A DNA stretch of 5,322 nucleotides from Gammaproteobacteria bacterium (lineage in GTDB: Bacteria > Pseudomonadota > Gammaproteobacteria > SZUA-229), in assembly GCA_023136715.1 (NCBI GenBank), contig JAGLQT010000043.1, forward strand, positions 1 to 5,322, read 5' to 3'. The notes under the pieces were generated by a model. That model worked only from the letters and a program-made list of their open reading frames with translations, was not told the origin of the DNA and made no database searches. Shown one piece after another: positions 1 through 5,322 of the stretch. A program made the translations under genes and the position numbers. Within the stretch, counting starts at the first letter, position 1. Every line of letters starts with the position of its first letter.

Positions 1-130
1 TACGTGAAGCAGGATTACCAAAAGTGGCATCAGGCCCCATGTATTTGAGCATCTCAGCAACTACGCGCTCATCAATCGGCGTTGTCGCACTGTAATCTAA
101 GTAAATAGGTCTATTTGTTTTATCGTTCAC
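1..130 (-). CDS. iscS: Cysteine desulfurase IscS, N-terminal part (runs off left edge)
   Basis: IscS is the PLP-dependent enzyme that removes sulfur from L-cysteine, giving alanine and an enzyme-bound persulfide passed to the scaffold IscU and other acceptors in the cytoplasm. Only 43 codons are visible. They read PIYLDYSATTP at residues 8-18 and GNPAS at 38-42, which match the start of housekeeping IscS proteins; the YSATTP form separates it from the DHNATTP form of the gene just upstream. The PLP lysine and catalytic cysteine lie outside the window. The start is taken as GTG at 130-128: an in-frame TGA lies two codons upstream, and a purine-rich AGAAGAG precedes it. The 43-base gap from the preceding desulfurase gene fits co-transcription in an isc operon. 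iscU and further isc genes would be expected beyond the left edge, but this is inference. Confidence 0.9.
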   Translation of the reverse strand, partial: MNDKTNRPIYLDYSATTPIDERVVAEMLKYMGPDATFGNPASR

Positions 131-173
131 AATTCAACTCTTCTGTTACGTTAATTCTGCTGTTTTACTTCAC

Positions 174-1325
174 TTACAAATTCGCTGCCATCATGACCGC
201 TGAACTTTTTATTCCTATAATCTGTTGCATGGCTTCAATAAAACGCTCAACTTCAGCCATAGTATTTGCTCTACCCAGACTGACGCGTATCGCACTGACC
301 GCCAAATCATTCGGCACCGCCATCGCTTTTAACACATGACTCGGCTCAGTCTTGCCACTGGTACATGCCGATCCACTTGATACCGCAAATCCACGTCGAT
401 CCAGTTCCATCAACAGCGTTTCACCATCAAAACCCTGCACACCAAATTGCAGCGTGTTAGGTAAGCGTTTAGCTTTATGTGAAAAAACTTTCACCGCGCC
501 AAACTTCATTAATTCTTTTTCCAGCGCATCACGTAAAACGCTAACGTGATCTGCTCGTTCAATCAGTTCCTGTACAGCTAACTCGGCAGCCATACCAAAA
601 CCAACGATAGCAGGAACATTTTCTGTACCTGCGCGTAAACCTTTTTCCTGCGAACCACCCTGTAGCAAGGAATGCATAGGTAGCTGCTTATCAACAACCA
701 AAGCCCCCGCACCCATTGGCCCGTAAAACTTATGCGACGACAAAGTCATTGCATGCACGCCGGTTTGCTCAAAACTAAACGCCAGCTTGCCAGCGATCTG
801 TGAGGCATCAGTATGAAACCATGACCCATTTTCTCTGGCCGCTTCTGCCAGCTTTTCGATATCCTGAATGGCACCGGTTTCATTATTCGCGGCCATCACC
901 GAAACCAGCGCCGTATCTTTTTGAATCGTTTGCTTCAACGACTCCTGAGTAACCAGGCCTTGCTCATTGACTACAACCTGATCAACAACACAGCCAAAAC
1001 CAGCCACTGTAGCAGCAGGTTCCAGCAACGACATGTGCTCAATTTCGCTAACAGCAATTCGCTGCACACTCTCATCGATACACAATCCTTTGAGCATCAA
1101 ATTATTTGCTTCTGTTCCACCACTGGTAAAAATCACCTGCGATGTTTGTGCTCCGATCAACGCAGCCACCTGTTCGCGCGCTTGTTCGATCGCCTGTCGC
1201 TGCAATCGCCCAAAACGGTGCAAGCTTGATGGGTTACCACAGACTGCACCCATGTAAGGCTGCATTGCCTCTAATACTTTTTCATGCAATGGCGTGGTTG
1301 CATTATGGTCAAAATACACAGCCAT
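174..1325 (-). CDS. NifS-like cysteine desulfurase (class V aminotransferase fold)
   Basis: A 383-residue PLP enzyme expected to convert L-cysteine to L-alanine plus protein-bound persulfide for Fe-S cluster assembly in the cytoplasm. Visible landmarks are YFDHNATTPL at residues 4-13, GNPSS at 30-34, the PLP-stacking histidine H97 in SEIEH, D173 in HTDAS, the PLP-binding lysine K199 in SSHKFYG, the RAGTEN motif at 231-236, and the catalytic cysteine C321 in SSGSACTSG. All key residues are present and the length is normal for the family, so it looks functional. The ATG at 1325-1323 has AAGAG eight bases upstream. It lies 20 bases after iscR and 43 bases before iscS, so the operon carries two desulfurases in a row. 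The active-site loop SSGSACTSGKTEPSHVL resembles NifS more than typical IscS. Whether it serves general Fe-S assembly or a specialised acceptor cannot be told from sequence. The tail after about residue 370 (IGIKSSAVMMAANL) is not recognised as conserved. Confidence 0.93.
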   Translation of the reverse strand: MAVYFDHNATTPLHEKVLEAMQPYMGAVCGNPSSLHRFGRLQRQAIEQAREQVAALIGAQTSQVIFTSGGTEANNLMLKGLCIDESVQRIAVSEIEHMSLLEPAATVAGFGCVVDQVVVNEQGLVTQESLKQTIQKDTALVSVMAANNETGAIQDIEKLAEAARENGSWFHTDASQIAGKLAFSFEQTGVHAMTLSSHKFYGPMGAGALVVDKQLPMHSLLQGGSQEKGLRAGTENVPAIVGFGMAAELAVQELIERADHVSVLRDALEKELMKFGAVKVFSHKAKRLPNTLQFGVQGFDGETLLMELDRRGFAVSSGSACTSGKTEPSHVLKAMAVPNDLAVSAIRVSLGRANTMAEVERFIEAMQQIIGIKSSAVMMAANL

Positions 1326-1345
1326 GTTCTGTACTCTTTTAAACT

Positions 1346-1807
1346 CTAAGCCGCAGCATCGGCATCAGAGCAGTTTAAATCCTGCCTGACCGAAACTTCT
1401 TTCACATGCTTATTACGCATAAGTTCGGCTAAAGTAATACCATCAAGAAAACCTTTAATCTCATTACTTAAATCCTGCCAGAGATCATGCGTTAAACAAC
1501 GATGCTCATTCTGACAGCCATCGCCCGAATCACAGGCTGACATCTTCACACTTTCATCCACAGCCATGATGATTGCCGAGATACTCAGCTCTTCTGCACT
1601 GGTTTTCAATGAATAACCGCCACCAGGTCCACGGGTACTAACAACGATGTCGTTGCGGCGTAATTTGGAAAATAACTGCTCTAAATAAGATAACGAAATA
1701 CCCTGACGCTCTGAAATTGCAGCAAGCGATACAGGACCTTCCTCTTGATGAAAAGCCAAATCTAATATTGCAGTGACCGCATAGCGGCCTTTTGTTGTGA
1801 GGCGCAT
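1346..1807 (-). CDS. iscR: Rrf2-family Fe-S regulator IscR
   Basis: IscR is a DNA-binding regulator that carries a [2Fe-2S] cluster and, in its holo form, represses the isc operon; cluster shortage relieves repression. The 153-residue product begins MRLTTKGRYAV and has the winged-helix region at about residues 1-65, including ISERQGISLSYLEQLFSKLR and RGPGGGYSL. The cluster ligands known from E. coli IscR are all present at the same numbers: C92, C98, C104 and H107. E43, which in E. coli IscR discriminates between the two classes of DNA site, is also kept. The protein is slightly shorter than the E. coli one, with a different C-terminal tail rich in Asp and Ala. The ATG at 1807-1805 is fixed by the conserved N-terminus although its Shine-Dalgarno sequence is weak. 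It is the first gene after a promoter with two IscR-like operators, and the desulfurase genes follow closely, so autoregulation of the operon is expected. Confidence 0.96.
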   Translation of the reverse strand: MRLTTKGRYAVTAILDLAFHQEEGPVSLAAISERQGISLSYLEQLFSKLRRNDIVVSTRGPGGGYSLKTSAEELSISAIIMAVDESVKMSACDSGDGCQNEHRCLTHDLWQDLSNEIKGFLDGITLAELMRNKHVKEVSVRQDLNCSDADAAA

Positions 1808-1843
1808 TACCTATTACCCGTTTCTATTCTTGAATTGCAGGTA

Positions 1844-1873
1844 ATTTTACTTAATCCCGAGTAAATCAGTCAA
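1844..1873 (-). promoter_or_regulatory. Predicted sigma70 promoter of iscR and the isc operon
   Basis: On the minus strand there is a TTGACT -35 element at 1873-1868 and a TAAAAT -10 element at 1849-1844, separated by 18 bases. The expected transcript start near 1837 would give a leader of about 30 bases before the iscR ATG at 1807. The -35 element lies inside the downstream IscR-like operator, which suits repression by blocking RNA polymerase. Its place between cysE and iscR means the isc genes can be transcribed independently of cysE. The assignment rests on reading the motifs by eye. Confidence 0.6.
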
Positions 1874-1877
1874 GTAT
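1853..1877 (-). promoter_or_regulatory. IscR type 1-like operator, downstream (promoter-overlapping) copy
   Basis: A 25-base element on the minus strand with half-sites ATACTTGACT and ACTCGGGATT around a GATTT centre. Against the type 1 IscR consensus as I recall it (half-sites ATASYYGACT and AGTCRRSTAT around RWWWY) it agrees at 22 of 25 positions; the mismatches are one base in the second GACT-type arm and two near its end. It covers the -35 box of the predicted iscR promoter. Binding by the holo-IscR encoded just downstream is inferred. Confidence 0.7.
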
Positions 1878-1878
1878 T

Positions 1879-1903
1879 ATTTCCGACTATTTTAGTCAAC
1901 TAT
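1879..1903 (-). promoter_or_regulatory. IscR type 1-like operator, upstream copy
   Basis: A 25-base element on the minus strand with half-sites ATAGTTGACT and AGTCGGAAAT around an AAAAT centre. The inner GACT and AGTC arms form a perfect inverted repeat. It agrees with the recalled type 1 IscR consensus at 23 of 25 positions, with both mismatches at positions 22-23. One base separates it from the downstream copy, so the two centres are 26 bp apart, roughly two and a half helical turns. It lies just upstream of the predicted -35 box. Confidence 0.75.
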
Positions 1904-1925
1904 TAACCAGGGCCTCTGTGGCGGG

Positions 1926-2714
1926 TTATTCTCCTTCTATTTTTTGCGCTTCATCATCCTCATTAGATGATGAGATGTTACAAGAACCCAGGTCTGGCAG
2001 GTTAGTAACATCAATTTCCGTACCCAACTGCTTCAATGCTCCGCACATAGTTTCCATCTTTTCATCCATGGCATGAATGTGGTCCAGCATACGATTGATC
2101 GCTGTAGCCACAGGATCAGGTGCTTCCTTGGTCGCACCATAGGCATCAAAGCCCATTTTTTCGGCGATAGCATCACGTTTTTCCTGATTTTCAGTATCCG
2201 TAAGCAGGTCTTTGCGAACCAGCCTCCCCGGCACACCAACAACAGTTCCGTTTTCGGGCACATCGTGGGTAATCACCGCATTTGAGCCAATACGTACACC
2301 TGAACTGATCATAATCGGTCCCAGCACCTTGGCACCGGCACCCACCACCACATTATCCATCAGCGTTGGGTGGCGCTTACCCTTATCCCAGCTGGTACCA
2401 CCCAAAGTCACACCATGATAGAGCGTGCAGTCGTCACCAATCTCGGCGGTTTCACCAATCACCACGCCCATGCCGTGATCGATAAAAAAGCGACGGCCGA
2501 TGGTAGCACCGGGGTGAATTTCGATGCCCGTAAACCAACGTGCTATATGCGCAAAAAAACGCGCCAACCACTTCAAGCCAATATTCCATAGTCTGTGGTT
2601 AAACCGATGCATAATGAGTGCGTGCAAACCAGGATAAGCCGTCAACACTTCAAGTGTATGACGTGCCGCCGGATCACGATCAAAAACGCAGCGAATGTCT
2701 TCTCGTAAACTGAT
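1926..2714 (-). CDS. cysE: Serine O-acetyltransferase CysE, probable ATC start
   Basis: Transfers acetyl from acetyl-CoA to L-serine, giving O-acetylserine for cysteine synthesis in the cytoplasm. The N-terminal helical region reads SLREDIRCVFDRDPAAR from residue 2, followed by a left-handed beta-helix of hexapeptide repeats (about residues 64-165) with IHPGATIGRRFFIDHGMG, VVIGETAEIGDD and HGVTLGGTSW. The catalytic histidine is H80 in the IDHG motif; the position of E. coli D143 is glutamate (E65, IEIHP), as is usual in this subfamily. The acidic tail ends DDEAQKIEGE. No ATG, GTG or TTG exists between the in-frame TAG at 2726-2724 and a GTG at 2648, and that GTG would remove 22 conserved residues. 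The ATC at 2714-2712 lies six bases after AGGAG and is chosen as start, giving 262 residues. The gene lies 64 bases after the DUF2797 gene, and iscR follows after a gap that holds its own promoter. CysE supplies the cysteine used by the desulfurases downstream. Confidence 0.93.
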   Translation of the reverse strand: MSLREDIRCVFDRDPAARHTLEVLTAYPGLHALIMHRFNHRLWNIGLKWLARFFAHIARWFTGIEIHPGATIGRRFFIDHGMGVVIGETAEIGDDCTLYHGVTLGGTSWDKGKRHPTLMDNVVVGAGAKVLGPIMISSGVRIGSNAVITHDVPENGTVVGVPGRLVRKDLLTDTENQEKRDAIAEKMGFDAYGATKEAPDPVATAINRMLDHIHAMDEKMETMCGALKQLGTEIDVTNLPDLGSCNISSSNEDDEAQKIEGE

Positions 2715-2720
2715 GACTAA

Positions 2721-2725
2721 CTCCT
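2721..2725 (-). promoter_or_regulatory. Shine-Dalgarno sequence deciding the cysE start
   Basis: On the minus strand AGGAG lies six bases upstream of the ATC at 2714-2712, an ideal spacing for initiation there. It overlaps the in-frame TAG at 2726-2724, so translation in this frame cannot begin further upstream. The GTG at 2648 has no comparable purine-rich sequence before it. The site is the main evidence for the rare ATC start of cysE. Confidence 0.65.
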
Positions 2726-2778
2726 AAATACCGTATATATCTGAAAATATAGATCAAAAAAGCCAAATTAGCCGAGTA

Positions 2779-3597
2779 TTATGACACGGACAATGCAATG
2801 TTATAGCCTGAAAATTTACGGATATTCAGGACACCCGTATCCAATATCAAATATTGCCCCTTAATACCAAGCAAAACGCCTTCTATTTTTTCCTGCTTAT
2901 CAAAATTGAATGACTTGATTTTTTCGGGATAATTTTCAACTGGGTATTGAATTTCAACTTGCTCAGCATCGGGTAAAAACTCAATGGCATCATTACCAAA
3001 CCGCTGCTTTAATTCTTCGATTACTGCCGATGATTCTGCAACAAGTCGATCACGTACTTCAGCCAGATCTATTGGCTCAGGATCCCCCTTGAGCATCTTG
3101 CGCCAGTCGGTTCGATCAGAAACATGATTCTTCAACTCGACTTCGAGCAAACCGGATTGCAACCGTGTTGCCACATTAAAGATAGGCAGCGCCTGCCCCG
3201 CACCCTGGTCAATCCAGCGCGTAGGGATTTGCGTGCCTCGGGTGATGCCTACTTTCACACCGGATGAATTAGCCAGATAAACATAATGCGCCTGCATACA
3301 ATGTTGCTCGCCCCATTCCGGTTCGCGACAGGTGCCTGCATCATAATGACAGGTTTCCGGTTTCATAATACACATATCGCAAGACGCCAAATCTCTGAAA
3401 CAGGGATAACAATGTCCTTGCCCATAACTCTTATTTGTTTTACGACCACAGGCAATACAATTAATCTCACCTGAGTACTGCAGTGAAATATTCTTACCAA
3501 TCAAATCATTCATATTGACCAGTTCATCACCGATGATTAACTGGTAGCTAACCGGCGATGATAATTCAACCTTCATTTTTCTTATATTACCTTTCAC
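2779..3597 (-). CDS. DUF2797 family protein, cysteine-rich with GIY-YIG-like core
   Basis: A conserved 272-residue protein of unknown function, recognised as DUF2797 from CIACGRK, QGHCYPCF, CHYDAGTCREPEWGE, VYLANSSG and GIKGQYLI. Nine cysteines occur between residues 47 and 100: C47, C50, C63, C66, C73, C76, C83, C90 and C100. Three CxxC pairs suggest zinc or another metal bound by the N-terminal half. Residues 105-152 then read YVY, about ten residues, VGIT, then R127 and a glutamate at 152 or 154, which resembles the core of GIY-YIG nucleases; this is my inference. No signal peptide or membrane segment is visible, so it should be cytoplasmic. The GTG at 3597-3595 is preferred: AAAGG lies seven bases upstream. 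The ATG at 3576 would drop seven residues. The gene sits 41 bases after the aminotransferase gene and 64 before cysE on the same strand, which suggests co-transcription but does not prove a shared pathway. Confidence 0.88.
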   Translation of the reverse strand: MKGNIRKMKVELSSPVSYQLIIGDELVNMNDLIGKNISLQYSGEINCIACGRKTNKSYGQGHCYPCFRDLASCDMCIMKPETCHYDAGTCREPEWGEQHCMQAHYVYLANSSGVKVGITRGTQIPTRWIDQGAGQALPIFNVATRLQSGLLEVELKNHVSDRTDWRKMLKGDPEPIDLAEVRDRLVAESSAVIEELKQRFGNDAIEFLPDAEQVEIQYPVENYPEKIKSFNFDKQEKIEGVLLGIKGQYLILDTGVLNIRKFSGYNIALSVS

Positions 3598-3638
3598 ACA
3601 AACACCTTTTTATTTTTTTAAAACTAGAGCACCACGAC

Positions 3639-4784
3639 TCATTTTATAAATCTTGTTATGCGACACATCGCACGTTTCAACTCTTCTATCGAACGCGTGT
3701 AAGAAAAACGCACATGTGTACTCGCCTCAAATTCACCAAAGTCAATACCGGGCGTGACGGCCACACCTTCTTTTTCGAGCAAGTCTTTTGTCCATTGAAA
3801 CGAATCATCCGTAATACCACTGCAATCTGCATAAACATAAAACGCACCTTGAGGCTGCGCGCTAACTTTAAAACCGATTTCATTTAACACAGGCAACAAA
3901 TAATCACGTCGTTCTTTAAATATAGCGACTCGTCGTTGCAGAATTTCGTCTGTTGCAGACTCAAAAGCCGCCAGTGCAGCATGTTGAGAAATAGTCGGCG
4001 GCGCCAGAAAAATATTTTGCGCGACTCGATCTACTGCATCAATATAATTCTCTGGCACCACCATCCAGCCCAATCGCCAGCCAGTCATACCAAAGTATTT
4101 TGAGAAACTATTCACCACGAACACATCATCAGATAAAGATAGAGCTGTGTATTCCTCAACATCGTAAACCAGGCCCTGATAAATCTCATCGACAATCAGA
4201 GCTCCACCAGCATCAGCTACAGCTTTCACCAAAGCCTTCATCACATCGCGTTCGATCAGTGTTCCGGTAGGATTAGAAGGACTCGCTACAATGGCTGCAC
4301 GCGTTTTTTCTGACCAGTGCTGTTTAATATGTTCAGCACTGAATTGGTACTGAGTATCAGCGGTCACCGCCACATCAATACTATCAATACCTAAAACCTT
4401 GGCTATATTTCGATTACAGGGATAACCGGGATCCGTCAACAGGATATTATCGCCCACATCCGTCAGCACCGATAAAGCCAGTTGCAATGCTCCCGATGCC
4501 CCAGGCGTGACCACAATACGTCGTGGATCAATCACCAAACCAAACTTGCGCTGATAATGACCAGCAATCGCCTGTCGCAATTCAGGCAAGCCGGTGGCGG
4601 CAGTGTAATGTGTTTTTAATTGACGTAATGCCTGAATGCCCGCATCGACAATCGGTCGTGCTGTGGCGAAATCTGGCTCACCAACTTCGAGATGAACAAT
4701 GGAACGCCCCTCAGATTCCAGTTGCTTGGCTCTTGCCAGTAAATCCATCACATGAAAAGGCGGAATTGTCTGTGCTCGACTCAC
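3639..4784 (-). CDS. PLP-dependent aminotransferase, class I/II (fold type I)
   Basis: A 381-residue cytoplasmic enzyme expected to move an amino group between an amino acid and a 2-oxo acid. Visible landmarks are the substrate-loop motif VGEPDF at residues 34-39, PGASGALQ at 94-101 which grips the cofactor phosphate, N171 in SPSNPTGT, D199 and Y202 in VDEIYQG, the PLP lysine K229 in NSFSKYFGMTGWRLGW, R237 in the same segment, and R359 in VRFSYT for the substrate carboxylate. All are intact and the length is typical. The exact substrate cannot be named; it belongs to the broad aspartate aminotransferase-like group. The start is GTG at 4784-4782, with GGAG six bases upstream; it also keeps the N-terminal PFHVMDLL segment that I recall in homologues. 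It is the first gene of the leftward cluster, divergent from the M23 peptidase gene, with the DUF2797 gene 41 bases behind it. Confidence 0.92.
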   Translation of the reverse strand: MSRAQTIPPFHVMDLLARAKQLESEGRSIVHLEVGEPDFATARPIVDAGIQALRQLKTHYTAATGLPELRQAIAGHYQRKFGLVIDPRRIVVTPGASGALQLALSVLTDVGDNILLTDPGYPCNRNIAKVLGIDSIDVAVTADTQYQFSAEHIKQHWSEKTRAAIVASPSNPTGTLIERDVMKALVKAVADAGGALIVDEIYQGLVYDVEEYTALSLSDDVFVVNSFSKYFGMTGWRLGWMVVPENYIDAVDRVAQNIFLAPPTISQHAALAAFESATDEILQRRVAIFKERRDYLLPVLNEIGFKVSAQPQGAFYVYADCSGITDDSFQWTKDLLEKEGVAVTPGIDFGEFEASTHVRFSYTRSIEELKRAMCRITRFIK

Positions 4785-4939
4785 GTATTACTCCACACGA
4801 CACTGTTAGTTGAATAAAACCTGGATCGCATACTACATTAGATTGAATATTCCGTCTTGAAACAAATTAAACTTGACCTAACAGCAATATTTGCTAATTT
4901 GACGTTAATATCTTCACAATCCAAATTTACCGACAAAAA
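4785..4939. other. Divergent intergenic region between aminotransferase and M23 peptidase genes
   Basis: This AT-rich 155-base stretch must hold promoters for both directions. A good plus-strand promoter is listed separately. On the minus strand the best match is TTGTTT followed after 17 bases by TCTAAT, which would drive the aminotransferase gene, but the match is weak and not called. No palindromic operator, riboswitch or small gene was recognised. Confidence 0.5.
4873..4900 (+). promoter_or_regulatory. Predicted sigma70 promoter of the M23 peptidase gene
   Basis: TTGACC at 4873-4878 and TAATTT at 4895-4900 are separated by 16 bases, and TG at 4892-4893 makes an extended -10 element. Transcription would start near 4907, leaving a leader of about 33 bases before the ATG at 4940. 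The spacing and extended -10 make this a credible promoter, though it has been judged by eye only. Confidence 0.5.
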
Positions 4940-5322
4940 ATGCGCAACCGATTCTACGTTCTATCTTTAATTATATTCCTGGTACTGCCTTCTCTAGCTC
5001 AGGCACTTCCCGAGAAGGCACTGGTACCCGGCGGCATCGCCCTGCTTGCCATGCCCGACTATAAAACAGGCACCGTGGTGACCTTTGATAATGAACAGGT
5101 TGCCGTCTTCCCCTACAAAAATACCTGGATCGCCATGGCTGGTATTCCACTGGATGCTAAAATCGGTGATCACCAGTTCTCCATCAAACACCATACCGGC
5201 ATCACCCTCAATACCCGCGTTACCGTTATAGACAAAAAATACGAGGAACAGCACCTCACTATTAAGAACAAGCGCAAGGTGAATCCAAATAAAGAGGATA
5301 TGGAGAGAATCAGCAAAGAAAG
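4940..5322 (+). CDS. Secreted M23-family metallopeptidase, N-terminal part (runs off right edge)
   Basis: The visible 127 codons encode a secretory signal peptide (MRNR, a hydrophobic stretch at residues 5-19, and a likely cut after A22 in the AQA motif) followed by a domain resembling the N-terminal beta-rich domain of LytM/M23 peptidases. Supporting features are VPGGIALL at about 29-36, WIAMAGIPLDAKIGDH, and the conserved KKYEEQHLTIKNKRKVNPN before an Asp/Glu-rich helix. Family members are exported to the periplasm and cut or regulate peptidoglycan; the zinc-binding HxxxD and HxH motifs would lie in the C-terminal domain beyond the window, so catalytic competence cannot be checked. The ATG is placed by the signal peptide; it has no clear Shine-Dalgarno sequence, only an A-rich stretch. 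It is transcribed away from the other genes and probably unrelated to the Fe-S block. Confidence 0.8.
   Translation, partial: MRNRFYVLSLIIFLVLPSLAQALPEKALVPGGIALLAMPDYKTGTVVTFDNEQVAVFPYKNTWIAMAGIPLDAKIGDHQFSIKHHTGITLNTRVTVIDKKYEEQHLTIKNKRKVNPNKEDMERISKE

Noticed and set aside
115..339. Plus-strand open frame of 74 codons over the end of the NifS-like gene
   Set aside because: It mostly overlaps the C-terminal coding region of a well-supported gene on the other strand and shows no recognisable motif.
2646..2648. GTG as the start of cysE
   Set aside because: It would remove 22 residues including the conserved LREDI...VFDRDPAAR segment, and no Shine-Dalgarno sequence precedes it.
2733..2747. 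TATAT/ATATA inverted repeat upstream of cysE as an operator or promoter core
   Set aside because: A five-base AT-only repeat is easily expected by chance in AT-rich intergenic DNA, and no convincing -35 box lies at proper spacing.
2757..2775. GGCTAATTTGGC followed by six T on the minus strand, just after the DUF2797 stop, as a terminator
   Set aside because: The T run is suggestive, but the stem would have four pairs with two G-T wobbles, too weak to call.
3627..3640. Hairpin at the end of the aminotransferase gene as an intrinsic terminator
   Set aside because: The stem is only about four pairs including a wobble, and the tract that follows is mixed T and A rather than a clean T run, so termination is doubtful.
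4994..5254. Minus-strand open frame of 86 codons
   Set aside because: It lies opposite the M23 peptidase frame, which has a signal peptide and recognisable conserved motifs; the reverse frame resembles nothing known and is a shadow.

Overview
The window looks like chromosomal DNA from a moderately AT-rich gammaproteobacterium. This is inferred from the protein sequences: IscR and CysE of proteobacterial type, a DUF2797 protein closely resembling those of Pseudomonas-like bacteria, and an M23 peptidase of the kind found in that class. No species can be named from sequence alone. No mobile element, phage gene, CRISPR array or RNA gene was seen.

Almost everything lies on the minus strand, so transcription runs from right to left. 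In that direction the order is: a PLP-dependent aminotransferase (4784-3639), a DUF2797 cysteine-rich protein (3597-2779), serine O-acetyltransferase cysE (2714-1926), the Fe-S regulator iscR (1807-1346), a NifS-like cysteine desulfurase (1325-174), and the first 43 codons of a second cysteine desulfurase, iscS (130-1), which runs off the left edge. To the right, after a 155-base divergent intergenic region, a plus-strand gene for a secreted M23-type peptidase begins at 4940 and runs off the right edge.

The left half is a sulfur-mobilisation and Fe-S assembly block. CysE makes O-acetylserine, the precursor of cysteine. The two desulfurases take sulfur from cysteine. IscR senses Fe-S status and should control the operon through two adjacent type 1 IscR-like sites in the cysE-iscR gap. 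The aminotransferase and DUF2797 genes upstream have no proven link to this pathway, although they share strand and close spacing.

The main points worth a second look are: (1) the conserved N-terminus of cysE has no ATG, GTG or TTG available, and the best-placed start is a rare ATC behind a strong AGGAG; (2) there is a tandem pair of IscR type 1-like operators; (3) the DUF2797 protein combines a nine-cysteine N-terminal region with what looks like a GIY-YIG-like core; (4) two cysteine desulfurase genes lie back to back. I found no convincing evidence of an entirely new multi-gene system.
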